A DNA stretch of 64,000 nt from Alkalibacillus salilacus (lineage in GTDB: Bacteria > Bacillota > Bacilli > Bacillales > Alkalibacillaceae): assembly GCF_030812915.1 (NCBI RefSeq), contig NZ_JAUSTQ010000006.1:62001-126000 (forward strand), in the 5' to 3' direction. A program made the translations under genes and the position numbers. The notes beneath the pieces were generated by a model, which was not told the DNA's origin, did not search any database, and was given only the letters and a program-made list of their open reading frames with translations. How positions within the stretch are numbered: the first letter of the stretch is position 1; each line of letters opens with the position of its first letter. Below are positions 8,161 to 17,529 of this stretch, one piece after another.

Positions 8161-9297
8161 ATGAAGGCTGTAACGTTTCAGGGCGTAAAAGAGGTTATTG
8201 TTAAAGATGTTGAGGCTCCTAGTATTCAAAAATCAGATGATATAATTGTAAAATTAACCAATACAGCAATCTGTGGTTCTGATTTACATCTCATCCATGG
8301 GATGATCCCTAACATACAAGAAAATTATATCATTGGTCATGAACCAATGGGGATAGTGGAAGAAGTCGGGCCAAATGTGACGAAAGTGAAAAAGGGAGAC
8401 CGCGTGGTAATTCCTTTTAATGTGAGTTGCGGAGAGTGCTGGTTCTGCAAAAATCAGTTAGAAAGTCAATGTGATAACTCTAATGATAATGGAGAAATGG
8501 GCGCCTATTTTGGTTACTCTGGTACAACAGGTGGCTATCCAGGTGGACAGGCGGAGTATATGCGTGTACCTTACGGAAATGTTACTCCTTTTAAGATTCC
8601 AGAAGATAGTGAGGTTAATGATGATAATCTAGTCTTGCTCTCGGATGCTGGTGCAACTGCATATTGGAGTGTCGAGAATTCCGGTATGAAAGAAGGAGAT
8701 ACGGTTATCATTCTAGGCTGTGGCCCCATTGGTCTTCTCGCACAAAAATTTGCTTGGCTAAAGGGAGCCAAACGTGTCATTGCCGTCGATTATGTTGGTT
8801 ATCGTCTGGAACATGCCAAACGAACAAATAACGTGGAAACGATTAATTTTGAGGACTATGACAATGCAGGTGCATATCTTCACGAGATTACTAAAGGTGG
8901 CGCAGATGTTGTGATTGACTGTGTTGGCATGGATGGGAAAATGACCGATTTAGAATTTCTCGCAACAGGTCTTAAACTCCAAGGAGGTACGATGAGTGCT
9001 TTGGTGATGGCTACCCAATCTGTAAGAAAAGGCGGGAATATACAGGTAACAGGTGTCTACGCATCCAGATATAACGCTTTTCCATTCGGTGATATTTTCA
9101 ATCGTAATGTTAACATCAGAACGGGTCAAGCACCAGTGGTTCATATTATGCCACATTTACATGGCCTAATTGCTAACGGAAAGGTAGACTTAAGTGATAT
9201 TATTACACACCCGTTACCATTAGCTGAAGCGAAGCGCGGATACGAGATTTTTGATACCAAAATGGAAAACTGTATTAAAGTTGTATTAAAGCCGTAA
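8161..9297 (+). CDS. adhB: Zinc-dependent alcohol dehydrogenase (AdhB-like)
   Basis: The 378-residue medium-chain dehydrogenase has catalytic zinc ligands Cys38 (AICGSDLH) and His60-Glu61 (IIGHEP), and a structural zinc site Cys90, Cys93, Cys96 and Cys104. The Rossmann fold shows VIILGCGPIGLLAQ. The insert after the structural zinc and the overall length match the formaldehyde-dehydrogenase-like branch and B. subtilis AdhB, also 378 residues and beside CotF-like genes. It should oxidise or reduce an alcohol/aldehyde pair with NAD(P); the true substrate is unknown. Good GGAGG site 8 bp upstream. The link to coat proteins suggests expression late in sporulation. Confidence 0.9.
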   Translation: MKAVTFQGVKEVIVKDVEAPSIQKSDDIIVKLTNTAICGSDLHLIHGMIPNIQENYIIGHEPMGIVEEVGPNVTKVKKGDRVVIPFNVSCGECWFCKNQLESQCDNSNDNGEMGAYFGYSGTTGGYPGGQAEYMRVPYGNVTPFKIPEDSEVNDDNLVLLSDAGATAYWSVENSGMKEGDTVIILGCGPIGLLAQKFAWLKGAKRVIAVDYVGYRLEHAKRTNNVETINFEDYDNAGAYLHEITKGGADVVIDCVGMDGKMTDLEFLATGLKLQGGTMSALVMATQSVRKGGNIQVTGVYASRYNAFPFGDIFNRNVNIRTGQAPVVHIMPHLHGLIANGKVDLSDIITHPLPLAEAKRGYEIFDTKMENCIKVVLKP

Positions 9298-9327
9298 TGT
9301 GTAAGGTTGAAACTCGTAAAAAGATAA

Positions 9328-9398
9328 AAATGCTGTCCCATGCCTAATTGCAAATCTAAGATTTAAATTAGGAAGTTTGGGACTTTTAGCATTTTTTC
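9328..9398 (+). terminator. Terminator after adhB
   Basis: Complementary arms around AAAATGCTGTCCCA and TGGGACTTTTAGCATTTT, with an inner pair CCTAATT/AATTAGG, are followed by T6. The end of the decayed DUF421 gene on the opposite strand runs into it. Confidence 0.65.
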
Positions 9399-9399
9399 G

Positions 9400-10096
9400 T
9401 AATTATTAATTAATGTTTTAACATTGATAAAAAGCGAACCGTCTTGCTGTACTTCTGCAAAAAATACATCAGAGATAGATGTAATTTAAGATTGGCGTAA
9501 CTGGTCATTGACCCATTCTTCTTCTATATTTAATTTGGATAATTGCTTAAAAGAATTTTTCCATCACTAATAATTTGAGTGGTAATCGGAAACTTTTTAT
9601 CATGATTGTTTAAAATATTCATATCACTTTTGGTGACTGTTTGTTTATTCTCCTTTTTCAAAACAGAAAGCTTCCCGTTTGTTTAAAAGAAGGCAAAATC
9701 GACATCAGCCATTGAAAATACATTTCGTTGTCGTAACATAGCAGACAAAGAATCCATGTCTAATCTACTTTTTCGTAAGGCGTTTTCAACTATTTTTCCT
9801 TCCTTAACAACAATAACAGGATCACCAGTCGTAATCTTCCTAGAGAATTTTGACTTTATATTAATTAAATCCATAAGTAAAGTAAATATAGTCCAGCCAA
9901 TCAAGGCAATCATACCATTGAGAATCGTTAAATTTTGATTCACTACCTGGTTTGCTGCAATGGAACCGATTGCGATTGCTGATATGAAATTAAAAAACGT
10001 AATTTGACTTATTTCTTTACGATCCATAATTCTTGCTAATAGAAACAAGGGTACAAATGTAAGCGCAATGCGTAACAATAATTCGTTTATTTCCAT
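9400..10096 (-). pseudogene. Decayed DUF421 (YetF-type) membrane protein gene
   Basis: The first 137 codons encode an intact N-terminal part: about three membrane helices, then TTGDPVIVVKEGKIVENALR and LDMDSLSAMLRQRNVFSMAD, as in YetF/YkjA-like DUF421 proteins. A TAA replaces the codon after DVDFAFF, but the same frame goes on with TNGKLSVLKKENKQTVTKSD, so this is a nonsense mutation. A frameshift follows near 9540, another stop near 9487, then ISDVFFAEVQQDGSLFINV, the normal family ending. The gene is therefore broken at three places. The ribosome site AAAGGTGG before the ATG is still intact. Confidence 0.8.
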
Positions 10097-10477
10097 AATT
10101 AAACCACCTTTTAGTTAATTCTCTACATTAATTTCTAATTCTTTCAATTCTTATACAAGGAAAATAAAAAGAGTCCCACAAAGATGTGGAGCCTATCTAA
10201 TCATTAGTTATTTACGATTTCCCCTTTGTTGTCTCTTACGTTTCCTTTCCTGGAAAGCATTCGTTTTTGGCTTGTTCAATGTTTAATTTTCGAATTCCTA
10301 TCTTTTCTATTTCTTTCATCATCTTTTCTAATCTAAAGGACGCTACATCGTAAGTTTACTTAATAAAAACCCTGATTAATGTAATGTGACCCCAAAAAGT
10401 TAGACGAAACTCTAACTTTTTGGGGTCGGTTCAATGCTTCAGCTTTTTAAATTATTTAGTTTAATGAATAAAACATT
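10097..10477. other. Gene-poor spacer with small-ORF debris
   Basis: On the minus strand, near 10215-10330, there are two overlapping short frames, one ending KTNAFQERKRKRQQRGNRK, followed by a weak hairpin near 10170-10195 with T5. They may be pieces of one small basic protein split by a frameshift. I do not recognise the family. Otherwise only the IS-end-like palindrome at 10388-10427 stands out. Confidence 0.35.
10388..10427. repeat. Perfect 17-bp inverted repeat, IS-end-like
   Basis: GACCCCAAAAAGTTAGA and its exact complement enclose the 6-base loop CGAAAC. The sequence TCTAACTTTTTGGGGTC followed by GGTTCA looks like the end of IS3/IS150-type elements. No transposase is attached, so this is probably a solo remnant. 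It could also act as a hairpin terminator. Confidence 0.5.
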
Positions 10478-10740
10478 TTATTGATTATTTTTGTTTTGTG
10501 CAGACTGTTGAATTTGTTGTCTTATCTCTTCAACATTCGTTCCTGCATATCATGATTGAAAATCAGCTGGTGCCACACCAAATTGGCTAAGACCGTTAGT
10601 TGATGATTGGGCACCACTTAGGATGCCTTGGTTCCCTTGTTGAAGCCTTTGGGCATTTAATCTTCCTTGTTGCTCTAGTTACTGTGCCATATGTTATGAT
10701 GCTTCTAACGAGATGAACTTATCCGTTCTTCTTATCAATT
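10478..10740 (-). pseudogene. Decayed small Gln-rich protein gene
   Basis: One minus-strand frame reads RRTDKFISLEAS, stop, HMAQ, stop, LEQQGRLNAQRLQQGNQGIL, SGAQSSTNGLSQFGVAPADF, QS, stop, YAGTNVEEIRQQIQQSAQNK and a normal end. Three in-frame stops interrupt an otherwise coherent Gln/Asn-rich protein of about 80 residues. The C-terminal part (QFG..., then ...VEEIRQQIQQSAQNKNNQ) recalls gamma-type small acid-soluble spore proteins, but I am not sure of the family. It is a pseudogene unless the sequence has errors. Confidence 0.55.
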
Positions 10741-10823
10741 TCCGTGAAAAGGAACAAATGGTAGGGTTTAAAAGAATAACTTTATTTTAGAAAAGAATAT
10801 GTAAATATATAAAATGAAAAGAT

Positions 10824-10856
10824 TAAAAAAAGCCAACCCCAATTATCAAGGTTGAC
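10824..10856 (-). terminator. Terminator after rpsN
   Basis: On the minus strand GTCAACC and GGTTGGC (one G-U pair) are followed by T7, directly downstream of the rpsN stop. Confidence 0.65.
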
Positions 10857-11705
<849 letters not shown>

Positions 11706-11903
11706 ATGGAAGCAAATAAAAAATGGTTATCAATACCAAAAGATATTCGAGAGAAATTGATAACGAATGTCTTTTGTTCAAATTGTAGAGGTAGTGCAAC
11801 GATTACTGGCTTTACAATAGAATATCATGAAGCAGGTATCGTGTTGAAAGGTGAATGCAAAGCGTGTGGCAATAATGTTTCTAGAGTAGTTGAGTTAGAC
11901 TAG
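11706..11903 (+). CDS. Small zinc-ribbon-like protein of unknown function
   Basis: A 65-residue protein with two CxxC pairs (FCSNCRG and GECKACGN) separated by about 30 residues, as in zinc ribbons. An AAGAAGGG site precedes the ATG at 11706; a TTG two codons earlier is a weaker start. It has no signal peptide or membrane segment. I do not recognise the family. It stands alone between gene-poor stretches. Confidence 0.55.
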   Translation: MEANKKWLSIPKDIREKLITNVFCSNCRGSATITGFTIEYHEAGIVLKGECKACGNNVSRVVELD

Positions 11904-12025
11904 CTAAACATAGGATTACTCTCAATTGGGTTACTTCAGAGTTGCAACAAAGAAATTATAACGCATGCGAAATCTAGATATGATTCGCAGTCGTTTTTGT
12001 TAAATAAATGGGGGGTCTAAAGCAA

Positions 12026-12208
12026 ATGTTATTCTATTTGACGTTCTTTATAGTTATGTTAATTGGTCTTTGGATTTATAACTTTCTGATTTCTGCTTCT
12101 AATCAAAGTTCATTAGACATCATCATCGCGACGATATTAGCTACAATTTTTTATTGGTTAATCGATAGAATGTTAAAGCGCAAAAAGAATAACAGAAATG
12201 GTGAATAA
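12026..12208 (+). CDS. Small two-helix membrane protein of unknown function
   Basis: A 60-residue protein with two hydrophobic segments (LFYLTFFIVMLIGLWIYNFL and IIIATILATIFYWLI) and a basic tail ending RKKNNRNGE, so both ends probably face the cytoplasm. I placed the start at the ATG at 12026, which follows GGGGGGTC by 8 bases; the ATG at 12008 has no such site. Function unknown. Confidence 0.5.
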   Translation: MLFYLTFFIVMLIGLWIYNFLISASNQSSLDIIIATILATIFYWLIDRMLKRKKNNRNGE

Positions 12209-12351
12209 GTCAAACATTGCTATTTATATTTTCCATCCGTATTTCCCTTGCACTTTGAGCCTGAACCCATTAAAGTATATAATGGTTTTATTAAAGGTTT
12301 TAATAAATGACTTTATTTTATAAATGAGATTTCAAGGAAAGGGTTCGAAGC

Positions 12352-13356
12352 ATGATGACAGATAATTTTTGGCATGAGTTGCCGAAGCCGTTTTTCGTGT
12401 TGGCGCCAATGGAAGCAGTGACGGATGTCGTGTTTCGTCACGTGATTAGTGAAGCGGCTCGGCCGGATGTGTTTTTTACGGAGTTTACAAATTCAGAGAG
12501 CTATTGTCATCCAGAAGGTCGTGCGAGTGTGCGCGGTCGCTTAACGTTTACGGAAGATGAGCAGCCGATTGTGGCGCATATTTGGGGGGATAAGCCTGAA
12601 TATTTCCGCCAGATGAGCATTGGCATGGCTGAGATGGGTTATCGTGGGATCGATATTAATATGGGATGCCCAGCACCGAACGTGGCCACTAAAGGAAAAG
12701 GATGTGGGCTTATCCGCCGTCCTGAGTTAGCGGCTGACCTTATTCAAGCAGCCAAAGCAGGTGGCCTCCCAGTTAGTGTGAAGACACGTTTAGGCTATAC
12801 AGATGTTGAGGAATGGCATGATTGGCTAAGGCATTTGTTTGAGCAAGATATTACGAACTTGTCGATTCATCTACGCACGAAGAAGGAAATGAGTAACTAC
12901 GATGCGCATTGGGAGCTGATTCCTGAGATTAAGAAGCTTCGTGATGAAGTAGCACCACATACATTGCTAACGATTAATGGAGATATACCTGATCGACAAA
13001 AAGGATTAGAACTTGTTGAGAAATATGGCGTTGATGGAGTTATGATTGGACGTGGCGTGTTCCATAATCCATTCGCTTTTGAAACAGAAAAGCAAGAGCA
13101 CACGAGCGAAGAGTTACTGGATTTATTAAGATTGCAACTGGATTTGCATGATAAGTATTCAGAAGAGCTTGAACCGCGCATCTTTAAGCCATTACGTCGC
13201 TTTTTCAAAATTTACGTCAAAGGCTTTCACGGCGCAAGTGCGCTTCGAAATAAGCTGATGGAGACAGAATCGACTGATGAAGTCCGAGCGTTACTAGATG
13301 AATTTCAAGAACACCAAGGCATCAAAGAAGACCATGCATTTTCGGTGTCAAATTGA
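12352..13356 (+). CDS. tRNA-dihydrouridine synthase
   Basis: The 334-residue flavoprotein reduces uridines in tRNA to dihydrouridine. The N-terminal TIM-barrel has the FMN-binding start [16 protein letters not shown], the conserved NMGCP loop with Cys106, and [18 protein letters not shown] and [13 protein letters not shown], all in the order typical of Dus enzymes. A helical tRNA-binding domain follows (about 255-334). ATG codons at 12352 and 12355 both follow AAGGAAAGGG. I cannot tell which Dus subfamily it is. It is a single gene with its own terminator, flanked by orphans. Confidence 0.92.
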   Translation: MMTDNFWHELPKPFFVLAPMEAVTDVVFRHVISEAARPDVFFTEFTNSESYCHPEGRASVRGRLTFTEDEQPIVAHIWGDKPEYFRQMSIGMAEMGYRGIDINMGCPAPNVATKGKGCGLIRRPELAADLIQAAKAGGLPVSVKTRLGYTDVEEWHDWLRHLFEQDITNLSIHLRTKKEMSNYDAHWELIPEIKKLRDEVAPHTLLTINGDIPDRQKGLELVEKYGVDGVMIGRGVFHNPFAFETEKQEHTSEELLDLLRLQLDLHDKYSEELEPRIFKPLRRFFKIYVKGFHGASALRNKLMETESTDEVRALLDEFQEHQGIKEDHAFSVSN

Positions 13357-13370
13357 ATAGACTTTACTTT

Positions 13371-13402
13371 AAGAGGAGAGCTGAGTGCTTTCCTCTTTTT
13401 TG
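13371..13402 (+). terminator. Terminator after the Dus gene
   Basis: AAGAGGAGAG and CTTTCCTCTT pair around a short loop and are followed by T6. Confidence 0.75.
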
Positions 13403-13529
13403 ATGACATAGTCTTTTGGACAAATTCATTCAAAATCTAATGCGTTTTTGAACTACAAAAGAGAGCAACTTTCTTAGCGGAAAATATTCATTTTTCAACA
13501 ACTAGCGCACTCGTTAGGACACTGCTTAA

Positions 13530-13799
13530 CTACCGTTTATCAGTGTCCTTATTACCGATTGTAAAAGATATCATAGCAAAAATAATTAAGAAGAAACTGA
13601 GAAAGCCATAAGCTGCCCCTTCGAAACCCCTAATGTGAACAAAACCGATATAGAAGAGAATGGCAGCAGCTATAATTAGTAGGATTCCGGGTAATATCCT
13701 TATAAATTGATGAAACTCTTTTTTATTGAACCACCACGTGAGTGTCAATACAATAATCCCTGGTATTAAAGCCATTAAGAAAGGTGCTACAACCATCAT
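13530..13799 (-). CDS. Small membrane protein (YesK-like)
   Basis: The 89-residue protein has three hydrophobic helices (APFLMALIPGIIVLTLTWWF; ILPGILLIIAAAILFYIGFV; AAYGFLSFFLIIFAMISFTI) and a charged tail. Size and layout recall the YesK family of Firmicutes, whose function is unknown. An AAGGAGGG site sits 6 bases before the ATG at 13799. About 160 bp upstream, on the same strand, lies another small membrane-protein frame that lacks a usual start codon. Confidence 0.6.
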   Translation of the reverse strand: MMVVAPFLMALIPGIIVLTLTWWFNKKEFHQFIRILPGILLIIAAAILFYIGFVHIRGFEGAAYGFLSFFLIIFAMISFTIGNKDTDKR

Positions 13800-13961
13800 C
13801 AAAATCCCTCCTTACTTAAAACACTTTTAACTTACTTTACCATATAAATGTTAAGTGACTTCATATTTTCCACTGATTATACAATTAGCATTTAAATCTT
13901 ATATTTCAAAACTGAACTACTTAGAGTGACTACCGTCTATTTCAAAGCTCGAATTTAAATC

Positions 13962-14264
13962 CTATGGTTCCCTGAACCCGAAAAGTCCCATTAATACAGG
14001 CGTAAGTGCCAACCCTATAATTAAAAGTGCTACGATTAATATTCCTGTGTATTTTAAGAAGCCTTTTTCGTTAGACTTTATCCCAACAATACCCAATACA
14101 ATACTTGCCATCATAGATACAATTCCTGTGAAAAATAAGATTCCTATAAAGATTTTTTCGGGAGAAGTGGGGGTCTTTGAAATAGAATAGCTTGCTATAA
14201 GTAATATGATTCCTACAATGCTTAAAATAGTTGACCAAAAGCCTTTTTTTGGTGAAAGTGAAAT
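13962..14264 (-). CDS. Membrane protein frame without ATG/GTG/TTG start
   Basis: An uninterrupted frame of about 100 codons encodes four hydrophobic segments (STILSIVGIILLIASYSI; FIGILFFTGIVSMMASIVLG; TGILIVALLIIGLALTPVLM) separated by short charged loops, so it is clearly shaped like a membrane protein. Between the upstream in-frame TAA and the first helix there is no ATG, GTG or TTG. The only candidate is an ATT, about 8 bases after GAGAGGAAGG, followed by SLSPKKGFW. Either the gene uses a rare ATT start or its start codon has mutated. The family is not recognised. I list it as a likely gene remnant or a rare-start gene. Confidence 0.5.
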   Translation of the reverse strand: MSLSPKKGFWSTILSIVGIILLIASYSISKTPTSPEKIFIGILFFTGIVSMMASIVLGIVGIKSNEKGFLKYTGILIVALLIIGLALTPVLMGLFGFREP

Positions 14265-14457
14265 AGTTTATACCTTCCTCTCACTTATAATTATTTTTAT
14301 GCAATTTTATCATATTAAATAATTCAAAGTGTCTATAATTTTGCTCCCGAAGTAACTAAACGCTTCATATATTCGTCACAACAAACTGACTCACATTGTT
14401 TTAGTTCTTCAAAATAAAGGAATACTGATTATAGATTCATTTAGAGGAGGTATAATC

Positions 14458-15207
14458 ATGAGTCAAACAGCTATTATTACTGGTGGCGGCAGTGGTTTAG
14501 GACAATCAACTGCGAAAAAACTAGCAGAACAGGGCATTAACATTGCTGTCGTCGACATTGATGAAGAAGGTGGACAGGAAACCGTTGAAATCGTCAAACA
14601 AGCGGGAGCTGATGCAACCTTTATTAAAGCAGACGTATCGAAAGAAAAAGACGTCAAAAACTATGTCGACCAAACTGTTGAACAATTTGGATCAATCGAT
14701 TATTTCTTTAATAACGCTGGAATCTCTGGTAGTGGACAGTACTTCCTAGATACAGATATTGAAGAAATTGATAAGATCGTCGGCATCAACCTATTAGGTG
14801 CTCTTTATGGCATGCATTACGTAGCAGATGTCATGGTGAAAAATGGTGGCGGATCGATTGTGAATACATCATCAAGTGCAGGTGTCATTGGACAAGATAC
14901 AGTCGTTACCTATTCCGCAACAAAGCATGGCATTGTCGGCATGACGAAAAGTATGGTTGCTGAATATGCTAAAGATGGTCTGCGTGTGAATGCGATTGCG
15001 CCAGGTCCTACTGAAACACCGATGGTTAAACAGTATTTCGACAACAACCCACAAATGAAAGAAAACGCTGAACAAGGTATTCCACAAAAACGTTTAGGTA
15101 CACCAGAAGAAGTCGCAGAACTCGTGACGTTTTTATTGACGTCTAATGTTGGCTATGTAAATGGTGATGTCATTCGGATTGATGGTGGATTTACGAATAC
15201 GAAATAA
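14458..15207 (+). CDS. Short-chain dehydrogenase/reductase
   Basis: A classical 249-residue SDR. It has the cofactor motif TGGGSGLG (8-15), Asp33 at the end of beta-2 (suggesting NAD rather than NADP), NNAG (85-88), catalytic Ser139/140 with Tyr152-x3-Lys156, and PGPTETPM followed by the usual ending GDVIRIDGGFT. The substrate cannot be read from the sequence; relatives include 3-oxoacyl-ACP reductase-like and sugar or alcohol dehydrogenases. An AGAGGAGG site precedes the ATG. It is monocistronic, with a terminator right behind it. Confidence 0.9.
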   Translation: MSQTAIITGGGSGLGQSTAKKLAEQGINIAVVDIDEEGGQETVEIVKQAGADATFIKADVSKEKDVKNYVDQTVEQFGSIDYFFNNAGISGSGQYFLDTDIEEIDKIVGINLLGALYGMHYVADVMVKNGGGSIVNTSSSAGVIGQDTVVTYSATKHGIVGMTKSMVAEYAKDGLRVNAIAPGPTETPMVKQYFDNNPQMKENAEQGIPQKRLGTPEEVAELVTFLLTSNVGYVNGDVIRIDGGFTNTK

Positions 15208-15213
15208 TTTGAG

Positions 15214-15249
15214 AAAAAAGCCAATCGATGATAATCGATTGGCTTTTTC
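15214..15249 (+). terminator. Terminator after the SDR gene
   Basis: AAAGCCAATCGAT and ATCGATTGGCTTT form a perfect stem with the loop GATA, followed by a T run. Confidence 0.85.
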
Positions 15250-15313
15250 CTTTTAGACTATTATGCTTCGTCGAATTTATCAGAGTTTTTATAATCGAAT
15301 AAGATTAGAAAAT

Positions 15314-16351
15314 CTAGTTCACCTCAGACATCTCAACTAAATTCCATTCAAACCAACGACCATGACCATCGGTATCACCAACAACAAGCTTAGTCTCCTT
15401 ACCATTGACCCAGTAATCAAGGTGCAAGGATTGCTCCCACATATTGTTGTAAACATGAATGACGTCTCTTTCTTTACCTAATTGCTCAATCTTATTTAAT
15501 AATTCATGCTTTTGATCGTTGGGGATTTGGTTTGCCACATGTGTGTGGAAAATACATATCGCTTGATCGACAGGTATTTCCTTGGCGATGTCATTAAGCA
15601 TTGATATGCCATCACCCTCGATTAGGCTAACTGATTGTTGGTTAAATAGTTCAACTGCTTGATCGAAAAGCTTTAACCTCTCTACATGTTCTGGCCAAAT
15701 AAGAGATTTAAGCCAGCTAGATTCTTCGTCATCGTTAAGATCAGTAATATTTAAATCGATGCCTATTTTGTTTGTGACTGGAGGAGCTGACCTCGGTATT
15801 TCTGGCAGTTCACCTTTTATTTCAGATGTAATATGTACGGTTGATTCAACATCGCCATATACCTCGTCGCTTCCATATGCGTAACTATACTGATCCCACA
15901 TTAATTGGAGGCCTGCACTGGTTCCGATTTCGATCATGGCTAAGGGTTTGTTCACCTGCTTGTAAGCATAATGAAACACTGGATAAAGATAAGCGCAACG
16001 TCTTACTTCATTCGTCTGTACTAATTTACTGCTCAGCAGGTCTATAATTTGGTTTCGATTCTCTGTGCAAAAATCTTTAAAAACAGGAAAGCAGTCTTTG
16101 CTGTTTTTAGGTTTTTTGGTGATGCTAGGATAATAATTCTTCAACTCATGATCCACGCCTTGTAATAACAGATGATGAACAACTCCAAATAGCATATTCG
16201 GTTTTGGTTGCCCTTCCCTTACATAGGTTGATAGTTCAAGTAGTTGGTCATCTGAAGCTATTTCTAAGGAGAGATACTCATATAATTCGCTCGATCCTTT
16301 GCATTCTTCGGCAAATCGTTTGAACCGTTGTGATAAAGCTTCGTGATCCAT
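15314..16351 (-). CDS. DUF2332 family protein
   Basis: A 345-residue protein of the DUF2332 family. Its signature is visible: NMLFGVVHHLLLQG, then RCAYLYPVFHYAY, LAMIEIGTSAGLQLMWDQYS, and IFHTHVANQIP. The IEIGTSAGLQL stretch recalls the glycine-rich loop of SAM-dependent methyltransferases, so a Rossmann-like fold is plausible, but the activity is unknown. I chose the ATG at 16351, 5 bases after GGGAGTGG, rather than the ATG five codons earlier. Monocistronic. Confidence 0.8.
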   Translation of the reverse strand: MDHEALSQRFKRFAEECKGSSELYEYLSLEIASDDQLLELSTYVREGQPKPNMLFGVVHHLLLQGVDHELKNYYPSITKKPKNSKDCFPVFKDFCTENRNQIIDLLSSKLVQTNEVRRCAYLYPVFHYAYKQVNKPLAMIEIGTSAGLQLMWDQYSYAYGSDEVYGDVESTVHITSEIKGELPEIPRSAPPVTNKIGIDLNITDLNDDEESSWLKSLIWPEHVERLKLFDQAVELFNQQSVSLIEGDGISMLNDIAKEIPVDQAICIFHTHVANQIPNDQKHELLNKIEQLGKERDVIHVYNNMWEQSLHLDYWVNGKETKLVVGDTDGHGRWFEWNLVEMSEVN

Positions 16352-16610
16352 ATGATCCACTCCCATTCGACTACTAGTATTTAAGTAAGATTATTCCATT
16401 AACTGGAACTAAACGCAAGGTGGAAGCTGATTTTATTTACTGATTGGATCACTTAATGATGATAGAAGGATCTTCATCAGAATCACTTTGCATTTCGTCA
16501 CTTCAAATGGACGTTTCATCTGAATCGCCTTCCGTTCTAATGTAGTCATCTATATAATGTGAATTAAATAAAACACATCATTAAACGATTTACACAGAAA
16601 GGATGAGTTG

Positions 16611-17054
16611 ATGGAATTAAAAGTTGAGTACGATGATTCATTGCCTGATGACTTAACGATTTTACGGACTAAATCGCATCATTCGTATGTGGATAAAGTC
16701 AGTCAGTTATTTGAAGATCCATTTCCGTCGAATATGATTATTACCCAAGAAGGGTCGAGTTTTTCGCCAATAGAATTAAATCAAATTCATTTCTTTTTTA
16801 CAGAAAACAAAGCAGTTTATGCCAACACTGAATCCGGAAAACAAAAGGTTCAGGAGAGGCTCTATGAAATTGAATCTCGTCTTCCTAACCATTTCGTAAG
16901 GATATCAAGATTTGAAATTGTCAATTTACAATGGGTTAAACGATTTGAGTATACGTTTGGCGGGCGGATTATTCTTCACCTCAAGAGTGATGAAAAGGTT
17001 TATTCAACAAGGTCTTACACAAAGAAAATTAAAAATATCTTATTTAGAAAGTGA
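16611..17054 (+). CDS. LytTR-domain DNA-binding regulator
   Basis: A 147-residue protein without a receiver domain. The C-terminal half (about 55-147) fits a LytTR DNA-binding domain: ELNQIHFFFTENKAVYANTE, then ERLYEIESRLPNHFVRISR, FEIVNLQWVKRFEY and LHLKSDEKVYSTRSYTKKI. An AGAAAGGATG site precedes the ATG. The next gene, 13 bp on, is a DUF3021 membrane protein. LytTR-DUF3021 pairs are common in Firmicutes; the membrane protein is thought to restrain the regulator. Targets are unknown. Confidence 0.85.
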   Translation: MELKVEYDDSLPDDLTILRTKSHHSYVDKVSQLFEDPFPSNMIITQEGSSFSPIELNQIHFFFTENKAVYANTESGKQKVQERLYEIESRLPNHFVRISRFEIVNLQWVKRFEYTFGGRIILHLKSDEKVYSTRSYTKKIKNILFRK

Positions 17055-17067
17055 GGCATGCTTTATT

Positions 17068-17472
17068 ATGATTAAAAAGAAATTATTAACTTTATTACTT
17101 GTTGTGTCTTTATCGGCTAATGCGATGGTTATTGTCACTTGGATCATCACAGATGCAATGGGTTATGATTTAATTAGTCCAATATTCTTGTTTAGAAATA
17201 TGGTTGCTACAGTGGGGATTGTTGGTATTAATACAGTGTTAGGTTGGTATTATGAAAAAAGCGATAATTTGTTATCCGTTAGTAGTTTACATTTTATTGT
17301 GGCGATTACGACTTTCCTAAGTTTAGGTATATGGGCAGAATGGTTTCCATTAGAGTGGGGGATCCTTCTCACTGTTACGTTGATTTATTCGGTTATATTC
17401 ATGGTGATTTGGCTAGGTCATTATTTTTACTGGAAAAACCAGATTGATCAAATTAATAGTAAGCTGGGCTAA
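17068..17472 (+). CDS. DUF3021 membrane protein
   Basis: The 134-residue protein has four hydrophobic helices (near 5-25, 43-60, 73-93, 99-120) and a short charged C-terminus. Its size and position after a LytTR regulator identify it as the DUF3021 partner. The start is the ATG at 17068, downstream of GTGAGG; a longer in-frame extension overlaps the LytTR gene and is not needed. Inference: it acts as a membrane-bound modulator of the LytTR protein. Confidence 0.8.
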   Translation: MIKKKLLTLLLVVSLSANAMVIVTWIITDAMGYDLISPIFLFRNMVATVGIVGINTVLGWYYEKSDNLLSVSSLHFIVAITTFLSLGIWAEWFPLEWGILLTVTLIYSVIFMVIWLGHYFYWKNQIDQINSKLG

Positions 17473-17491
17473 TCAAATGTTTTTTCGATTT

Positions 17492-17529
17492 AAAGAGTGC
17501 AATTTTATTTAAGAATTGCGCTCTTTTTT
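17492..17529 (+). terminator. Terminator after LytTR-DUF3021 operon
   Basis: AAGAGTGCAATT and AATTGCGCTCTT pair around a short loop and are followed by T6. Confidence 0.8.
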
